Shown: piece after piece, positions 54,281-62,226 of the stretch | How the letters are laid out: the number at the start of each line of letters is the position of its first letter | Position numbering within the stretch: position 1 is the stretch's first letter | Origin: RHKX01 sp963839535 | Lineage (GTDB): Bacteria; Actinomycetota; Thermoleophilia; Solirubrobacterales; 70-9 | Reading direction: 5' to 3' | DNA: 64,000 nt | NCBI GenBank assembly: GCA_963839535.1 | Contig: CAWIVF010000008.1 | Coordinates: forward strand, 1 to 64,000 | Translations under genes and position numbers: made by a program | Notes under the pieces: generated by a model | Databases searched by the model: none | Seen by the model: only the letters and a program-made list of their open reading frames with translations | What the model was told of the DNA's origin: nothing

Positions 54281-55332
54281 CGGCGCGGCTCCGTCGCGAC
54301 GCCGTCGAGCACGGTCGACGCGCGCCCGCGCTCGCGCGAGCGACGCCTCGGCCGCCTCGACCATGCGGAGCACGTCGAGGGCGAGGTCGCGGTCGCTGCT
54401 CGGCGTCGGCGCCGGTCGCGATCGCGTCGCGCGAAGTCCTCGAGCTCGGCGACGATCGGCTCGGTCGCGTCGACGCGCAGCGAGACGATGTCGCCGGTGC
54501 GGTAGGAGAGCTGGTACTCGCCGAAGTCTCGGGGTCGCCGAGTACTCGATCCCGCTGTCGAAGATCCGCACCGGCTCGGGGGTGCCGTCCTCGTAGACGA
54601 GCATCTTCTCGCTGCCGACGATCACCGTGCGGCGCAGCTTGCTCGGCGCGAGCCAGCTCAGCTCGACGTGGGCGAGCAGCCCGTCGGGGAAGGTGAGGTC
54701 GACGAAGGCGACGTCGGGGACGCCGTCGGAGATCACGTCGCGGCCCGACCGCGCTGACCGCGCTCGGGCATCTGCGCCGAGCCAGTAGCGGAGGATCGAG
54801 AAGTCGTGCGGCCCGAGGTCGAAGAGGACGCTGACGTCGCTGCGGTAGGGGCCGAGGTTGACCCGGCTCGAGGAGATGAAGTAGAGGTCGCCGAGCTCGC
54901 CGGCGTCGAGGATCTCCTTGATCGCGGCGGACCGGCGGGCTGTGGAGGAAGGTGTGGCCGCACATCAGCGTGCGGTCGCGCTCGCTCGGCGAGCGCGACG
55001 AGGTCGTCGGCCTCGCCGCTGGAGCCGGCGAGCGGCTTCTCGACGAAGACGTGCTTGCCGGCCTCGAGCGCCGCGGATGGCGAGCGCGTGGTGGGTGAAG
55101 ACCGGGGTCGCGATGACGACGGCGTCGAGCTCGGGGTCGGCGAGGGCCTCGTCGATGTCGGTCGTCGGCCCGCGCGGCGGGATGGCGGTCGGCGAGCTGC
55201 GCGAGCGCGCTCGGCGTCGCGGTCGCAGATCCAGGTGACCTCGGTCCCGTGGATCTCGTTGAGCGCGCGCAGGCGGTTGGGCCCCCAGTACCCAAGGCCG
55301 ATCACGGCCACGCTTGTTCTTTCACCGTTCAT
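54276..55332 (-). CDS. Gfo/Idh/MocA oxidoreductase, WlbA/WbpB-like (frame broken)
   Basis: About 350 residues reading MNGERTSVAVIGLGYWGPNR; ATG 55344 is an alternative. The NAD loop GLGYWGPNRLRALNEI, followed by VTWICDRDAERA, is the form seen in UDP-GlcNAcA 3-dehydrogenases (WlbA/WbpB). The EKP motif reads VFVEKPLAGSSGEADDLVAL, then LMCGHTFLHSP. VAFVDLTFPDGLLAHVELSW, RRTVIVGSEKMLVYEDGTPE and the C-terminal LRMVEAAEASL complete the family pattern. It would make the 3-keto sugar used by the DegT aminotransferase. The last ~20 residues are unclear because of slips. First gene of the unit with the sugar transferase. Confidence 0.83.
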
Positions 55333-55440
55333 CGGATCGATCACCGGCCCGACGTCGCGCTCCCCGGGTGCGGTGGCCCTACATGGACATAACCGACCGC
55401 GGACGGGAAGGTGCGGAGCCTACTCGCGCCGCGGCGCGAG

Positions 55441-55512
55441 AGCCCGGAGTGGGACTTGAACCCACGACCCCCTCCTTACCATGGAGGTGCTCTACCGCTG
55501 AGCTATCCGGGC
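55441..55512 (-). tRNA. tRNA-Thr (GGT)
   Basis: 72 bases on the minus strand. Acceptor GCCCGGA pairs with TCCGGGC, discriminator T; D-arm AGCTCAGCGGTAGAGC-like; anticodon arm CCTCC-ATGGTAA-GGAGG with anticodon GGT; T-arm GTGGG-TTCAAGT-CCCAC. All stems are perfect. No CCA is encoded. Confidence 0.97.
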
Positions 55513-55561
55513 GGGTCGGGGGAGGTTAGCGGGAGGGGGGGGTTCTGTCCGGCGGCGAACG

Positions 55562-55567
55562 TATGTT
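55562..55567 (+). promoter_or_regulatory. -10 hexamer for the PD-(D/E)XK gene
   Basis: TATGTT, seven bases before ATG 55575, which favours that ATG over the one at 55563 and suggests a leaderless transcript. Confidence 0.4.
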
Positions 55568-55574
55568 CGTGGAC

Positions 55575-56052
55575 ATGGGCGATCGTCTGCACTCGCGTGA
55601 GCAGGGGGACATCGGTGAGGCCCATGCCATCGCCTGGCTGACCGAAGTCGGTGCGCGGGTCTCGGTGCCCCTGTTCCACAGTCCCGACTACGACGTCATC
55701 GCCGAGTTCGGCGACGCGCTGATTCGCGTCCAGGTCAAGACCTCCCGTCAGCGTCAGGGAGACCGTTCAAGGTGCAGGTCTCGACGAGCGGGGGAACCGG
55801 AGTTGGAATGGAGCCGTCAGGTATTTCGATCGATCGAGATGTGATTTCTTGTTCGCTCGGGTCGCGGACGGCCGCCGCTGGTTCATTGCGGCAAGCGCAG
55901 TCGACGGCGCCACCGCGGTGACGCTGGGCGGCCCGAAGTATTCGGAGTTCGAGATCCCTGAAGGGGGCGGAATTCCGCCGGCGGTTCAGCGGCGCTTACA
56001 ATGCGCTCCCCCAGGGGGAGCGCCGGAGTTGGAGAGCCGGGCTGGACTGTAA
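55575..56052 (+). CDS. Group-I-intron-type PD-(D/E)XK endonuclease-like protein running into tRNA-Tyr (two one-base losses)
   Basis: About 159 residues when one base is restored near 55763 and one A near 55795. It reads MGDRLHSREQGDIGEAHAIA, then FHSPDYDVIAEFGDALIRVQ followed by VKTS: the Glu of GEAHA, Asp of DYDVIA and the Q-x-K pair make the PD-(D/E)XK active site. FKVQVSTSGG, RSWNGAVRYFDRSRCDFLFA and DGRRWFIAASAVDG, then LGGPKYSEFEIPEG, match the family described from group I intron homing endonucleases (PDDEXK_11-like). No intron is visible. The last ~20 codons read through the tRNA-Tyr promoter and 5' half; the TAA stop uses two bases of the anticodon. DNA cleavage activity is inferred from the family. 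Confidence 0.75.
55997..56002 (+). promoter_or_regulatory. -10 hexamer for tRNA-Tyr
   Basis: TACAAT, eleven bases before the tRNA 5' end, lies inside the 3' part of the endonuclease-like coding frame. A -35 is not obvious. Confidence 0.5.
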
Positions 56053-56094
56053 ATTCAGGCTCCGCCTGAGCGGGTTCGAATCCCTCCTCCCCCA
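56014..56094 (+). tRNA. tRNA-Tyr (GTA)
   Basis: 81 bases, class II with a long variable arm. Acceptor GGGGGAG pairs with CTCCCCC, discriminator A; D-arm CCGG-AGTTGGAGAG-CCGG; anticodon arm CTGGA-CTGTAAA-TTCAG with anticodon GTA; variable arm around GCTCCGCCTGAGC; T-loop TTCGAAT. The T-stem is imperfect (GCGGG against CCCTC) or two bases short if GAGC belongs to the variable stem. No CCA is encoded. Confidence 0.9.
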
Positions 56095-56173
56095 TCCGAC
56101 ACCGGCTTCAACCAAGGCTTGAGCCGGTGAAGCACCGGTCGACCGGGAGGTCCACCCTCTCCCCGGTCATCAG

Positions 56174-56359
56174 ATGACGGTGCCGATCGGACCCTTCCGA
56201 GCGGCCTGCCTATCGCCCGGAGATCGCTTCGAGGTCTCAGCGATCGGCCCGGGCGAGATTCGAATCTCCCGTGTCCACCCCGCCGACGGGCGAGCTCGCC
56301 AGCTCTCACCACTCGCGCAGCGACTGCGCCTGCGGGAGGCGCTTGAGCTTGCGCAGTGA
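56174..56359 (+). CDS. Possible AbrB/SpoVT-like small ORF (doubtful)
   Basis: 61 codons. MTVPIGPFRAACLSPGDRFE followed by VSAIGPGEIRISRV resembles the swapped-hairpin AbrB/SpoVT DNA-binding fold (T-x-P, LxPGDRFEV, GxIxIxRV). It overlaps the 3' end of the opposing sigma gene by 54 bases, lacks a clear ribosome-binding site and has no toxin neighbour. A 14-base palindrome (GAGATTCGAATCTC, 56255-56268) lies inside it. It may be chance. Confidence 0.2.
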   Translation: MTVPIGPFRAACLSPGDRFEVSAIGPGEIRISRVHPADGRARQLSPLAQRLRLREALELAQ

Positions 56360-57406
56360 GTTCGACTCGATCTGGCGGACCCGCTCGCGGGTGATGCCGA
56401 AGTCGCGACCGATCTGCTCGAGGGTCAGCGGCTCCCTGCCGGTCAGCCCGTAGCGCAGCTCGATCACCGTCCGCTCGCGCTCGGTGAGCAGGCTCAGCGC
56501 CCGCTTCAGACCCTCGCGCTGGAGCACGTCGGTGGCGCTCTCGAACGGCCCGTCCGTTGCGGCGTCGGGAACGAGGTCGGCGACGCGGCCGCTGCCGTCC
56601 TCGCCGATCGGCGCCTCGAGCGAGACCGGCGCGTTGCCGAAGCCCATCAGCTCGCGGACCTCGGCGAGACCGAGGCCGAGCTCGGCCGCAACCTCGGCGG
56701 GCTCCGGCTCGCGGCCGAGGTCCTGCACGAGGGAGCGCTCGACGCTGCGGACGCGGGCGAGCTTCTCGTTGACGTGGACGGGGATCCGGATCGTGCGGCT
56801 CTTGTCGGCGATCGCGCGCGTCACGGCCTGGCGGATCCACCACGTCGCGTAGGTCGAGAACTTGTAGCCGCGCCGATAGTCGAACTTCTCCACCGCGCGG
56901 ATCAGGCCGAGCGATCCCTCCTGGATCAGGTCGAGGAGGCTGAGCCCGCGGCCGGCGTAGCCCTTCGCGATCGAGACGACGAGCCGGAGGTTGGCCTCGA
57001 CCATCTGCTGCTTCGCGCGGACGTCACCCCGCTCGATTCGCTTCGCCAGGGCGACCTCCATCCCGGCGGTGAGCAGCTCGACCCGCCCGATCGCATGGAG
57101 GTAGAGGCGCAACGAGTCGACGCCCGGCTCGACCGCGAGATCGGGGAGCGGCGTCGGGGCGGCGTCGTTCGACGGGCCGTCACCGTTGGTGCCGGGCGCC
57201 TCGGCGAGCACCTCGATGCCGGCGTCGAGCAGCTGGGCGTGCAGCTCGCGGACCCCGTCGGCGCTGAGGTCGACCTCCTCGAGGGCCTCCGCAACCTGGT
57301 CGGCGGTGACGTATCCGCGCTCCCGTCCGGCGGCGACGAGCGCCGGACCGAGATCCTCGCTCGGCCTGTCCCCCGCAGGGGGCTCCGTAACCTGCAACTC
57401 CTCCAT
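56306..57406 (-). CDS. Primary-type (sigma-70 family, group 1/2) RNA polymerase sigma factor
   Basis: 366 residues from the ATG reading MEELQVTEPPAG; an in-frame ATG 16 codons upstream (MRPWGEQEVQP) is also possible. Region 1.2 (DSLRLYLHAIGRVELLTAGM), 2 (MVEANLRLVVSIAKGYAGRG, LSLLDLIQEGSLGLIRAVEK, FDYRRGYKFSTYATWWIRQA), 3 (IPVHVNEKLARVRSVERSLV) and 4 (LTERERTVIELRYGLTGREP, TLEQIGRDFGITRERVRQIE) are complete. The N-terminus carries a short conserved ADQVAEALEEVDL unit as in region 1.1. It is either the housekeeping sigma or a close relative; rpoD versus a HrdB/SigB-like identity cannot be settled here. Divergent from folE2. Confidence 0.92.
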   Translation of the reverse strand: MEELQVTEPPAGDRPSEDLGPALVAAGRERGYVTADQVAEALEEVDLSADGVRELHAQLLDAGIEVLAEAPGTNGDGPSNDAAPTPLPDLAVEPGVDSLRLYLHAIGRVELLTAGMEVALAKRIERGDVRAKQQMVEANLRLVVSIAKGYAGRGLSLLDLIQEGSLGLIRAVEKFDYRRGYKFSTYATWWIRQAVTRAIADKSRTIRIPVHVNEKLARVRSVERSLVQDLGREPEPAEVAAELGLGLAEVRELMGFGNAPVSLEAPIGEDGSGRVADLVPDAATDGPFESATDVLQREGLKRALSLLTERERTVIELRYGLTGREPLTLEQIGRDFGITRERVRQIESNSLRKLKRLPQAQSLREW

Positions 57407-57531
57407 ATCGAGGCGCCGGCGGGGCTGAACCTCTTGCTCTCCCCAAGGGCGCATGCCGAGTATGCCACGCTCGGGAAGAGCCGAACCCCTCTCGGTACCC
57501 TCCCCAACCCCCGACGAAACGCAACGCCCAG

Positions 57532-58549
57532 ATGAACCGGCCACTGACAACCCTTCCCACGACGGCGCCCGACACCCAGGCACGCCGCCCCCGCACCGAG
57601 GTCAGCCTCACCCGCGTCGGCGTTCGCGGCGTCGAGAAGGTCATCCGCGTCGACGCCGCCGACACGGGCGGCCCGCAGCTCTTCTTCGCCGAGCTCGAGT
57701 GCTACGTCGACCTCGACCCCGCCCAGGCGGGAGTCCACATGTCGCGCTTCGAGGAGGTCGTCAACGAGGCGATCGACGGGGCCGTGCTGCACGACGCGCT
57801 CAAGGCCGAGCACCTCGCGGCGACGATCGCCGAGCAGGTCCGCGACCGCCAGCAGGGACTCCGCGCGGAGGTGTCGCTTGCCGCCCGCTACCCGGAGACC
57901 GTTCCCGCGCCGGTCAGCGGCAAGCCGACGCAGGAGATCTACACGCTGTTCGGCACCGCGGTCGCCTCCGCCGCCGGCACGCGCACGCTGACCGGTGTGC
58001 AGGCGCAGGGCATGACCGCCTGTCCATGTGCGCAGGAGCTCGTCGCGAGCGGCGCGCGGGAGCGGCTCGCCGAGCGGGGCTACGACGCCGAGCAGATCGA
58101 GGAGATCCTCGGCGCCGTCCCGGTCGCCACCCACAACCAGCGCGGCGTCGGCACGCTCTATCTCGGCCAGGCCGAGGGCTCGAGGGTCGGCGAGATCGAC
58201 GCCCGCGAGCTGCTGCGGATCGTCGAGAGCTCGATGTCGTCGGAGATCTACGAGCTGATGAAGCGCGAGGACGAGCGCGCGGTGGTCGAGAAGGCGCACG
58301 CCAACCCGCGCTTCGTCGAGGACTGCGTCCGGGAGATGATCCGCCAGGTCGCGGCCGCGCACCCCGACCTCGCCGCGGACGGCGGCTTCGTCCTCGCCCG
58401 GCAGGAGAACTTCGAGACGATCCACCGCCACAACGTGATCGCCGAGCGCTCCGGCGAGCTCGCCGAGGTCCTGCGCGAGCTCGAGAGCGGCGACCGCTCA
58501 CGAGCATCACATGACGATGCGCGAGTGGCTCGAAGCCCCGACCGCCTGA
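57532..58549 (+). CDS. folE2: GTP cyclohydrolase FolE2/MptA-type (one-base insertion near its end)
   Basis: About 338 residues. Converts GTP to 7,8-dihydroneopterin triphosphate, first step of folate synthesis, with a metal other than the zinc of FolE. The family signatures are VSLTRVGVRGVEKVI, AGVHMSRFEEVVNEAI, QGMTACPCAQELV (metal-binding Cys), VATHNQRGVGTLYL and ENFETIHRHNVIAERSGELA. Removing one C near 58494 yields the usual His-rich end HEHHMTMREWLEAPTA with TGA at 58549; the longer frame to 58605 is an artefact. Divergent from the sigma gene by about 125 bases. Confidence 0.93.
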
Positions 58550-58561
58550 CGGCCTCGTCAG
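58546..58561. terminator. Short hairpin between folE2 and pgsA
   Basis: CTGACG (58546-58551) pairs with CGTCAG (58556-58561) around GCCT, overlapping the folE2 stop and ending just before the convergent pgsA stop. Weak as a terminator. Confidence 0.3.
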
Positions 58562-58562
58562 G

Positions 58563-59132
58563 TCAGGGTTTCGCCGGCGCAGCCTCGGCGTCCGCTCGGC
58601 GTTGATCCTCGAGCCGGCGACGCACCCCGAAGAAGTAGTCGGCTCCCGACCAGACCGTGACCGCGACCGCCAGGTAGACGAGCAGGTCGACGGCGAGGGG
58701 GGCGGGGTCGACGGCGATCAACCCGATGATCGCGGCGACCTGGAGCGTCGTCTTCGCCTTGCCGAGCCAGCTCGCCGAGATCACTACGCCCTGCTGGACC
58801 GCGACGGCGCGCAGCGCGGTGACGGCGAGCTCGCGGGCGATGATCACCATGGCGATCCACGCCTCGAGGCGATCGAGCGAGACCAGCGAGACCAGCGCCG
58901 CGATGATCAGCAGCTTGTCGGCCAGCGGGTCCATCAGCGTGCCGAAGGTCGTCACGTCGCCCCGGCGGCGGGCGATGTAGCCATCCAGCCCGTCGGTGAT
59001 CGCGGCCAGGGTGAAGACGATCCCGGCGAGCAGGTCGCCGTTGTCCACCTCGCCGACCAGGGCGACGACCACCACCGGCACCGCGAGGATCCGCAGCAGT
59101 GTCAGCGCGTTCGGGACGTTCAGCGGCACCAC
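58563..59132 (-). CDS. pgsA: CDP-diacylglycerol--glycerol-3-phosphate 3-phosphatidyltransferase
   Basis: 189 residues from GTG (reading MVPLNVPNALTLLRI). The CDP-alcohol phosphotransferase motif D-G-x2-A-R-x8-G-x3-D-x3-D is complete at residues 50-72 (DGYIARRRGDVTTFGTLMDP then LADK). Six spans fit the family. It makes phosphatidylglycerophosphate, committing CDP-DAG to phosphatidylglycerol and cardiolipin. In actinobacteria related enzymes use inositol, but the NVPNALTLLRI start and length fit PgsA proper. It lies downstream of the EAL gene on the same strand. Confidence 0.9.
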   Translation of the reverse strand: MVPLNVPNALTLLRILAVPVVVVALVGEVDNGDLLAGIVFTLAAITDGLDGYIARRRGDVTTFGTLMDPLADKLLIIAALVSLVSLDRLEAWIAMVIIARELAVTALRAVAVQQGVVISASWLGKAKTTLQVAAIIGLIAVDPAPLAVDLLVYLAVAVTVWSGADYFFGVRRRLEDQRRADAEAAPAKP

Positions 59133-59185
59133 GACGCCGCCGATCTTACGGCCGGTCGGCGAAAGTGCCTGAGCGCGGCCTCCGC

Positions 59186-60037
59186 TCAGCCGACGGAGGC
59201 GAACTCCCAGGAACGCTCCCCGGCGAGGTGACGCTCGAACTCATCGCCCGTCACGGGGCGGCCCGTCGCGTAGCCCTGCACCTTGACGATGCCCATGGCG
59301 GCGATCCGGTCCAGCTCGTCGCCGCGCTCGATGCGCTCGGCGATCAGGGTCGTGCCGAGCGCCTTCGCCATCCCGAGGAGACCCCGGATCATCCTCGTCC
59401 GATGCAGCGGCGAGTCGAGGCCGCCGATCAGGCCGCGGCCGATCTTGGCGTAGTCGAACTGGTAGCGGGTCAGCAGGTCGATCGAGGCGCCCTGGCCGAA
59501 GTCGGAGAGGCAGAGCTGGACGCCGAGTCCCTCGAGCACGTGGAGGACGGCTTCCGCGCGGCCCCCGCCCGCGGCGAGCATCGCCTCGGGGATCTCGAGG
59601 CAGAGCTGGACGGGATTGATGCCGGTGTCGGCGATCGTCCGGGTGATCGCGCCGATCAGCTTGGGGTCATGCAGCTCGGCGGCGGAGAGGTTGACGTGAA
59701 GGATCAGGTCGCGCCCCACGCCGCGGGCGTTCCAGGCGGCGAGCTGGGTGCAGGCGGTGCGCACCGCCCAGCGGCCGATCCCCTCCATCAGGCCGGCGCG
59801 CTCGGCGATCGGGATGAACAGGGATGGAGGAACGCTCTCGTGACCGGCCCGGTCCCAGCGCAGCAGCGCCTCGACGCCGACCGCCTGGCCACCGCCGCTG
59901 CGGACGAGTGGCTGATAGACGACGTTGAGCTCGTCGCGGCTGAACGCGTGGCCCAGCGCGGTGCCGAGCTCCACGTCGCGGCGACTCAGCCCCTCGAGGC
60001 CAGTTTCCGATTCCGTTCGATCGTTCTCCAGGGCCAT
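59186..60037 (-). CDS. EAL-domain protein with altered metal-binding motif
   Basis: 283 residues with a GAGGAGG site before the ATG. The whole protein is one EAL domain without sensor or GGDEF part. Catalytic residues known from c-di-GMP phosphodiesterases can be placed: E56 (EALLRW), N116 (NLSAAEL), E148 (LEIPEAML), D179, K198 (YAKIG), E234 (AERIER) and Q254 (QGYATG). The first Asp of the usual DDFG motif is Ser (SDFGQG, 178-181) and loop 6 is altered, so activity may be weak or lost, leaving a c-di-GMP-binding or scaffold role. It sits between pgsA and the uracil-DNA glycosylase gene. Confidence 0.88.
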   Translation of the reverse strand: MALENDRTESETGLEGLSRRDVELGTALGHAFSRDELNVVYQPLVRSGGGQAVGVEALLRWDRAGHESVPPSLFIPIAERAGLMEGIGRWAVRTACTQLAAWNARGVGRDLILHVNLSAAELHDPKLIGAITRTIADTGINPVQLCLEIPEAMLAAGGGRAEAVLHVLEGLGVQLCLSDFGQGASIDLLTRYQFDYAKIGRGLIGGLDSPLHRTRMIRGLLGMAKALGTTLIAERIERGDELDRIAAMGIVKVQGYATGRPVTGDEFERHLAGERSWEFASVG

Positions 60038-60100
60038 CCCGGCCTCCTCGGCTGTCCGTTTCCTCCCGATACTTCGATATCGACGGCATTCCGAGCGGCT

Positions 60101-60787
60101 TTAGCCATGGTCGCGAGCGCGGACGAGGACGTCGTCGAGCATCGCCTCGGTGAGCCTGCCGGTGAACGTGTTCTGCTGGCTCGGGTGGTAGCTGCCGAGC
60201 AGCGTCCGCTCCCCCACTCGCGCCTCCGCGCCATGGCCGAAGCGCGGCCGCGGGCGCGGGATCGTCGCCCCGCCGGCCGCCAGCGCGCGCAGGGCGCCGT
60301 CCCAGCCGAAGGCGCCGAGCGCGACCACCACGCGCACGTTCGGCAGCAGCTCGAGCTCGCGCACGAGGTAGGGCAGGCACTCGTCGCGCTCGCCGATCGT
60401 CGGCTTGTTGTCGGGTGGCGCGCAGCGCACCACCGCCCCGATCCAGACGTCGCGCAGGCGGAGCCCGTCGTCGCGGTGGACCGACTCCGGCTGGCTGGCG
60501 AGCCCCGCCCGGAACAGGGCCCCGTAGAGCCAGTCGCCCGATCGATCGCCGGTGAACATGCGCCCGGTTCGGTTCGCGCCGTTCGCGGCGGGCGCCAGGC
60601 CGACGATCAGGATCCTCGCCTCGGGGTCGCCGAAGCCGGGGACGGGACGCGCCCAGTAATCCTCCCCGCGGTGCCGCTTGGGCGGATCGGCGGCGACCGC
60701 CTCGCGCCAGGCGACCAACCGCGGGCACGCCCGGCAGCCGGTGATCTCCCGCTCCAGCGACTCCAGCCCGCGCCGATTCGATCCCAC
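60101..60787 (-). CDS. Uracil-DNA glycosylase, family 5 (UdgB)
   Basis: 228 residues from GTG. Motif 1 GLAPAANGANRTGRMFTGD and motif 2 GSYHPSQQNTFTGRL are diagnostic of family 5 enzymes, which lack the usual polar catalytic Asp/Asn and remove uracil, hypoxanthine and other deaminated bases. Four cysteines for a 4Fe-4S cluster are visible: C18 and C21 (CRACPRL), one in VVRCAPPDN and one in DECLPYL. Suited to high-GC DNA, in which cytosine deamination is frequent. Same strand as the EAL gene, 63 bases upstream of it. Confidence 0.93.
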   Translation of the reverse strand: MGSNRRGLESLEREITGCRACPRLVAWREAVAADPPKRHRGEDYWARPVPGFGDPEARILIVGLAPAANGANRTGRMFTGDRSGDWLYGALFRAGLASQPESVHRDDGLRLRDVWIGAVVRCAPPDNKPTIGERDECLPYLVRELELLPNVRVVVALGAFGWDGALRALAAGGATIPRPRPRFGHGAEARVGERTLLGSYHPSQQNTFTGRLTEAMLDDVLVRARDHG

Positions 60788-60875
60788 CAGGCGAGGCTAG
60801 CTGCGCGCGGCGGCGCGGACCGCCCGCTACCTTTGGATCCGGCTCCAGGACCCGCTGAGAGCCGTCACCCCTCCG

Positions 60876-61702
60876 ATGCAGAGCGACGATCGAAAACTAC
60901 GGCTGCTCGCGATCGTCCCCGCGCTCAACGAGGAGGACATGGTCGGCAAGGTCGTCCGCGACATCGGCCGCCACGCGCCCGACTTCGACGTCGTCGTCGT
61001 CGACGACGGCTCCGTCGACCGCACGGTCGCCGTCGCCGAGGCGGAGGGAGGGATCGTGATCCGCCATCCGTTCAACCTCGGGATCGGCGGCGCGATGCAG
61101 TCCGGCTACAAGTACGCGCTCGCGCACGGGTACGACGTCGCGGTCCAGGTCGACGGCGACGGCCAGCACAAGCCGGAGTACCTGCCCGAGATGCTCTCGA
61201 AGCTGCAGACCGGCGACGACGAGGCCGACATGGTCTACGGGACCCGCTTTCGCGGCGACCCCGGCTACAAGGTCCCGATCGGCCGCCGCCTGGGCAACCT
61301 GATCTTCTCGCTCGTCCTGACCGCGCTGACGAGGCAGAAGATCACCGATCCGACCTCCGGGTTCCGGATGACGAACCGCAAGGGGATCGAGCTGTTCGCC
61401 CGCGACTACCCCCACGACTACCCGGAGGTGGAGGCGATCCTGATGCTTCACCACCACCGCCTGCGCATCCACGAGGTCCAGGTGCGGATGAACGCCCGCG
61501 GATTCGGCCGCAGCTCGATCGACTACCCGCGGGCCGCCTACTACATGGCCAAGGTGATGCTGGCGCTCTTCGTCGGCCTCCTGCGCCGCCGCCCGACCGC
61601 GATGGACGGCCGGCCGGCCGAGACCGGCGAGTTCGCCGCGATCCCGCCTCCCCCGCCCCCGCCGCCGCCGGCGGGCAGGTCGAGGAGGGAGGCACGGCGT
61701 GA
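60876..61702 (+). CDS. GT2-family glycosyltransferase, dolichol-phosphate-mannose-synthase-like (frameshift near 61660)
   Basis: About 275 residues. LLAIVPALNEEDMVGKVV, DFDVVVVDDGSVDRTVAVAE, HPFNLGIGGAMQSGYKYALA and AVQVDGDGQHKPEYLPEML (DxD metal site) form the GT-A core; TDPTSGFRMTNRKGIELFA and HEVQVRMNARGFGRSSID follow. It transfers a sugar from a nucleotide donor to polyprenyl phosphate or a related lipid. The C-terminus has a run of nine prolines, and one base is missing or extra in that C-rich string: in the other frame the protein ends QVEEGGTA and its TGA overlaps the GTG of the DUF2304 gene, as in homologous pairs. Confidence 0.87.
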
Positions 61703-62103
61703 GCGGCCTCCTCGCGCTGCCGCTGGGAGCCCCCGACTCGGTGCTGGGGCAGAAGCCCCAGATCATCGCCGTGGTCGGCACGATCTTCTTCCTCGCGCTC
61801 GTGATCGACCTCGTGCGCAGACGCCGGCTGGTCGAGCGCTACGCACTGCTCTGGATCAGCGCGGCGATCATCCTGGTCGTGCTCGCGGTCTGGGAGGGCG
61901 CGCTGGAGGCGATCGCCGACGCCTTCGGGATCCTCTCGCCCCCCAACGCCCTCTTCCTGCTCGGGCTCGGTGCCGTCTTCGTCCTCGCCCTGCACTTCTC
62001 CGTGGCGTTCTCGCGGCTCAGCGAGGAGACCAAGATCCTCGCCCAGGAGGTCGCCCGCCTCGACCACGAGCAGCGCCGCATCCGCAAGGGCGGGCATGCT
62101 TGA
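61699..62103 (+). CDS. DUF2304 membrane protein
   Basis: 134 residues from a GTG overlapping the glycosyltransferase stop. Three spans: QIIAVVGTIFFLALVIDLVR, LLWISAAIILVVLAVW and ALFLLGLGAVFVLALHFSVA, with RRRRLVERYALLWI between the first two and a cytoplasmic coiled stretch at the end (RLSEETKILAQEVARLDHEQ). DUF2304 proteins habitually follow GT2 enzymes of this kind and may help to flip or present the lipid-linked sugar; the biochemical role is unproven. Confidence 0.88.
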   Translation: MSGLLALPLGAPDSVLGQKPQIIAVVGTIFFLALVIDLVRRRRLVERYALLWISAAIILVVLAVWEGALEAIADAFGILSPPNALFLLGLGAVFVLALHFSVAFSRLSEETKILAQEVARLDHEQRRIRKGGHA

Positions 62104-62226
62104 TCAAGGCGAACGGCGGCGAGCCTGAGGCCGAGACGACCGAGCTCGCCGGATCCGCCGGCGAGAAGGCCCGCCCGGCCCTGAGTTCCGGTGGGCTCCG
62201 GAGCGGCCCGGCCGTCGGCTAGTCCG

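Noticed and set aside
32228..55332. A graveyard of pseudogenes caused by real decay
   Set aside because: Motifs are preserved on both sides of every break, total lengths match family norms, gene overlaps of the ATGA/GTGA kind are retained, and essential genes elsewhere in the window show the same kind of break.
56240..56285. TTCGAAT within a palindrome resembling a tRNA T-arm
   Set aside because: Flanking bases do not form a T-stem and no acceptor or anticodon arm can be drawn; it is a 14-base palindrome only.
58506..58605. Extended C-terminus of FolE2 to 58605
   Set aside because: The continuation is low-complexity, overlaps the pgsA end, and the conserved HEHHMTMREWL ending lies in the neighbouring frame one base away.
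59099..61702. Plus-strand open frame of 867 codons across pgsA, EAL and UdgB genes
   Set aside because: It overlaps three recognisable minus-strand genes; only its last codons (QVEEGGTA) are meaningful, as the true end of the glycosyltransferase in a shifted frame.
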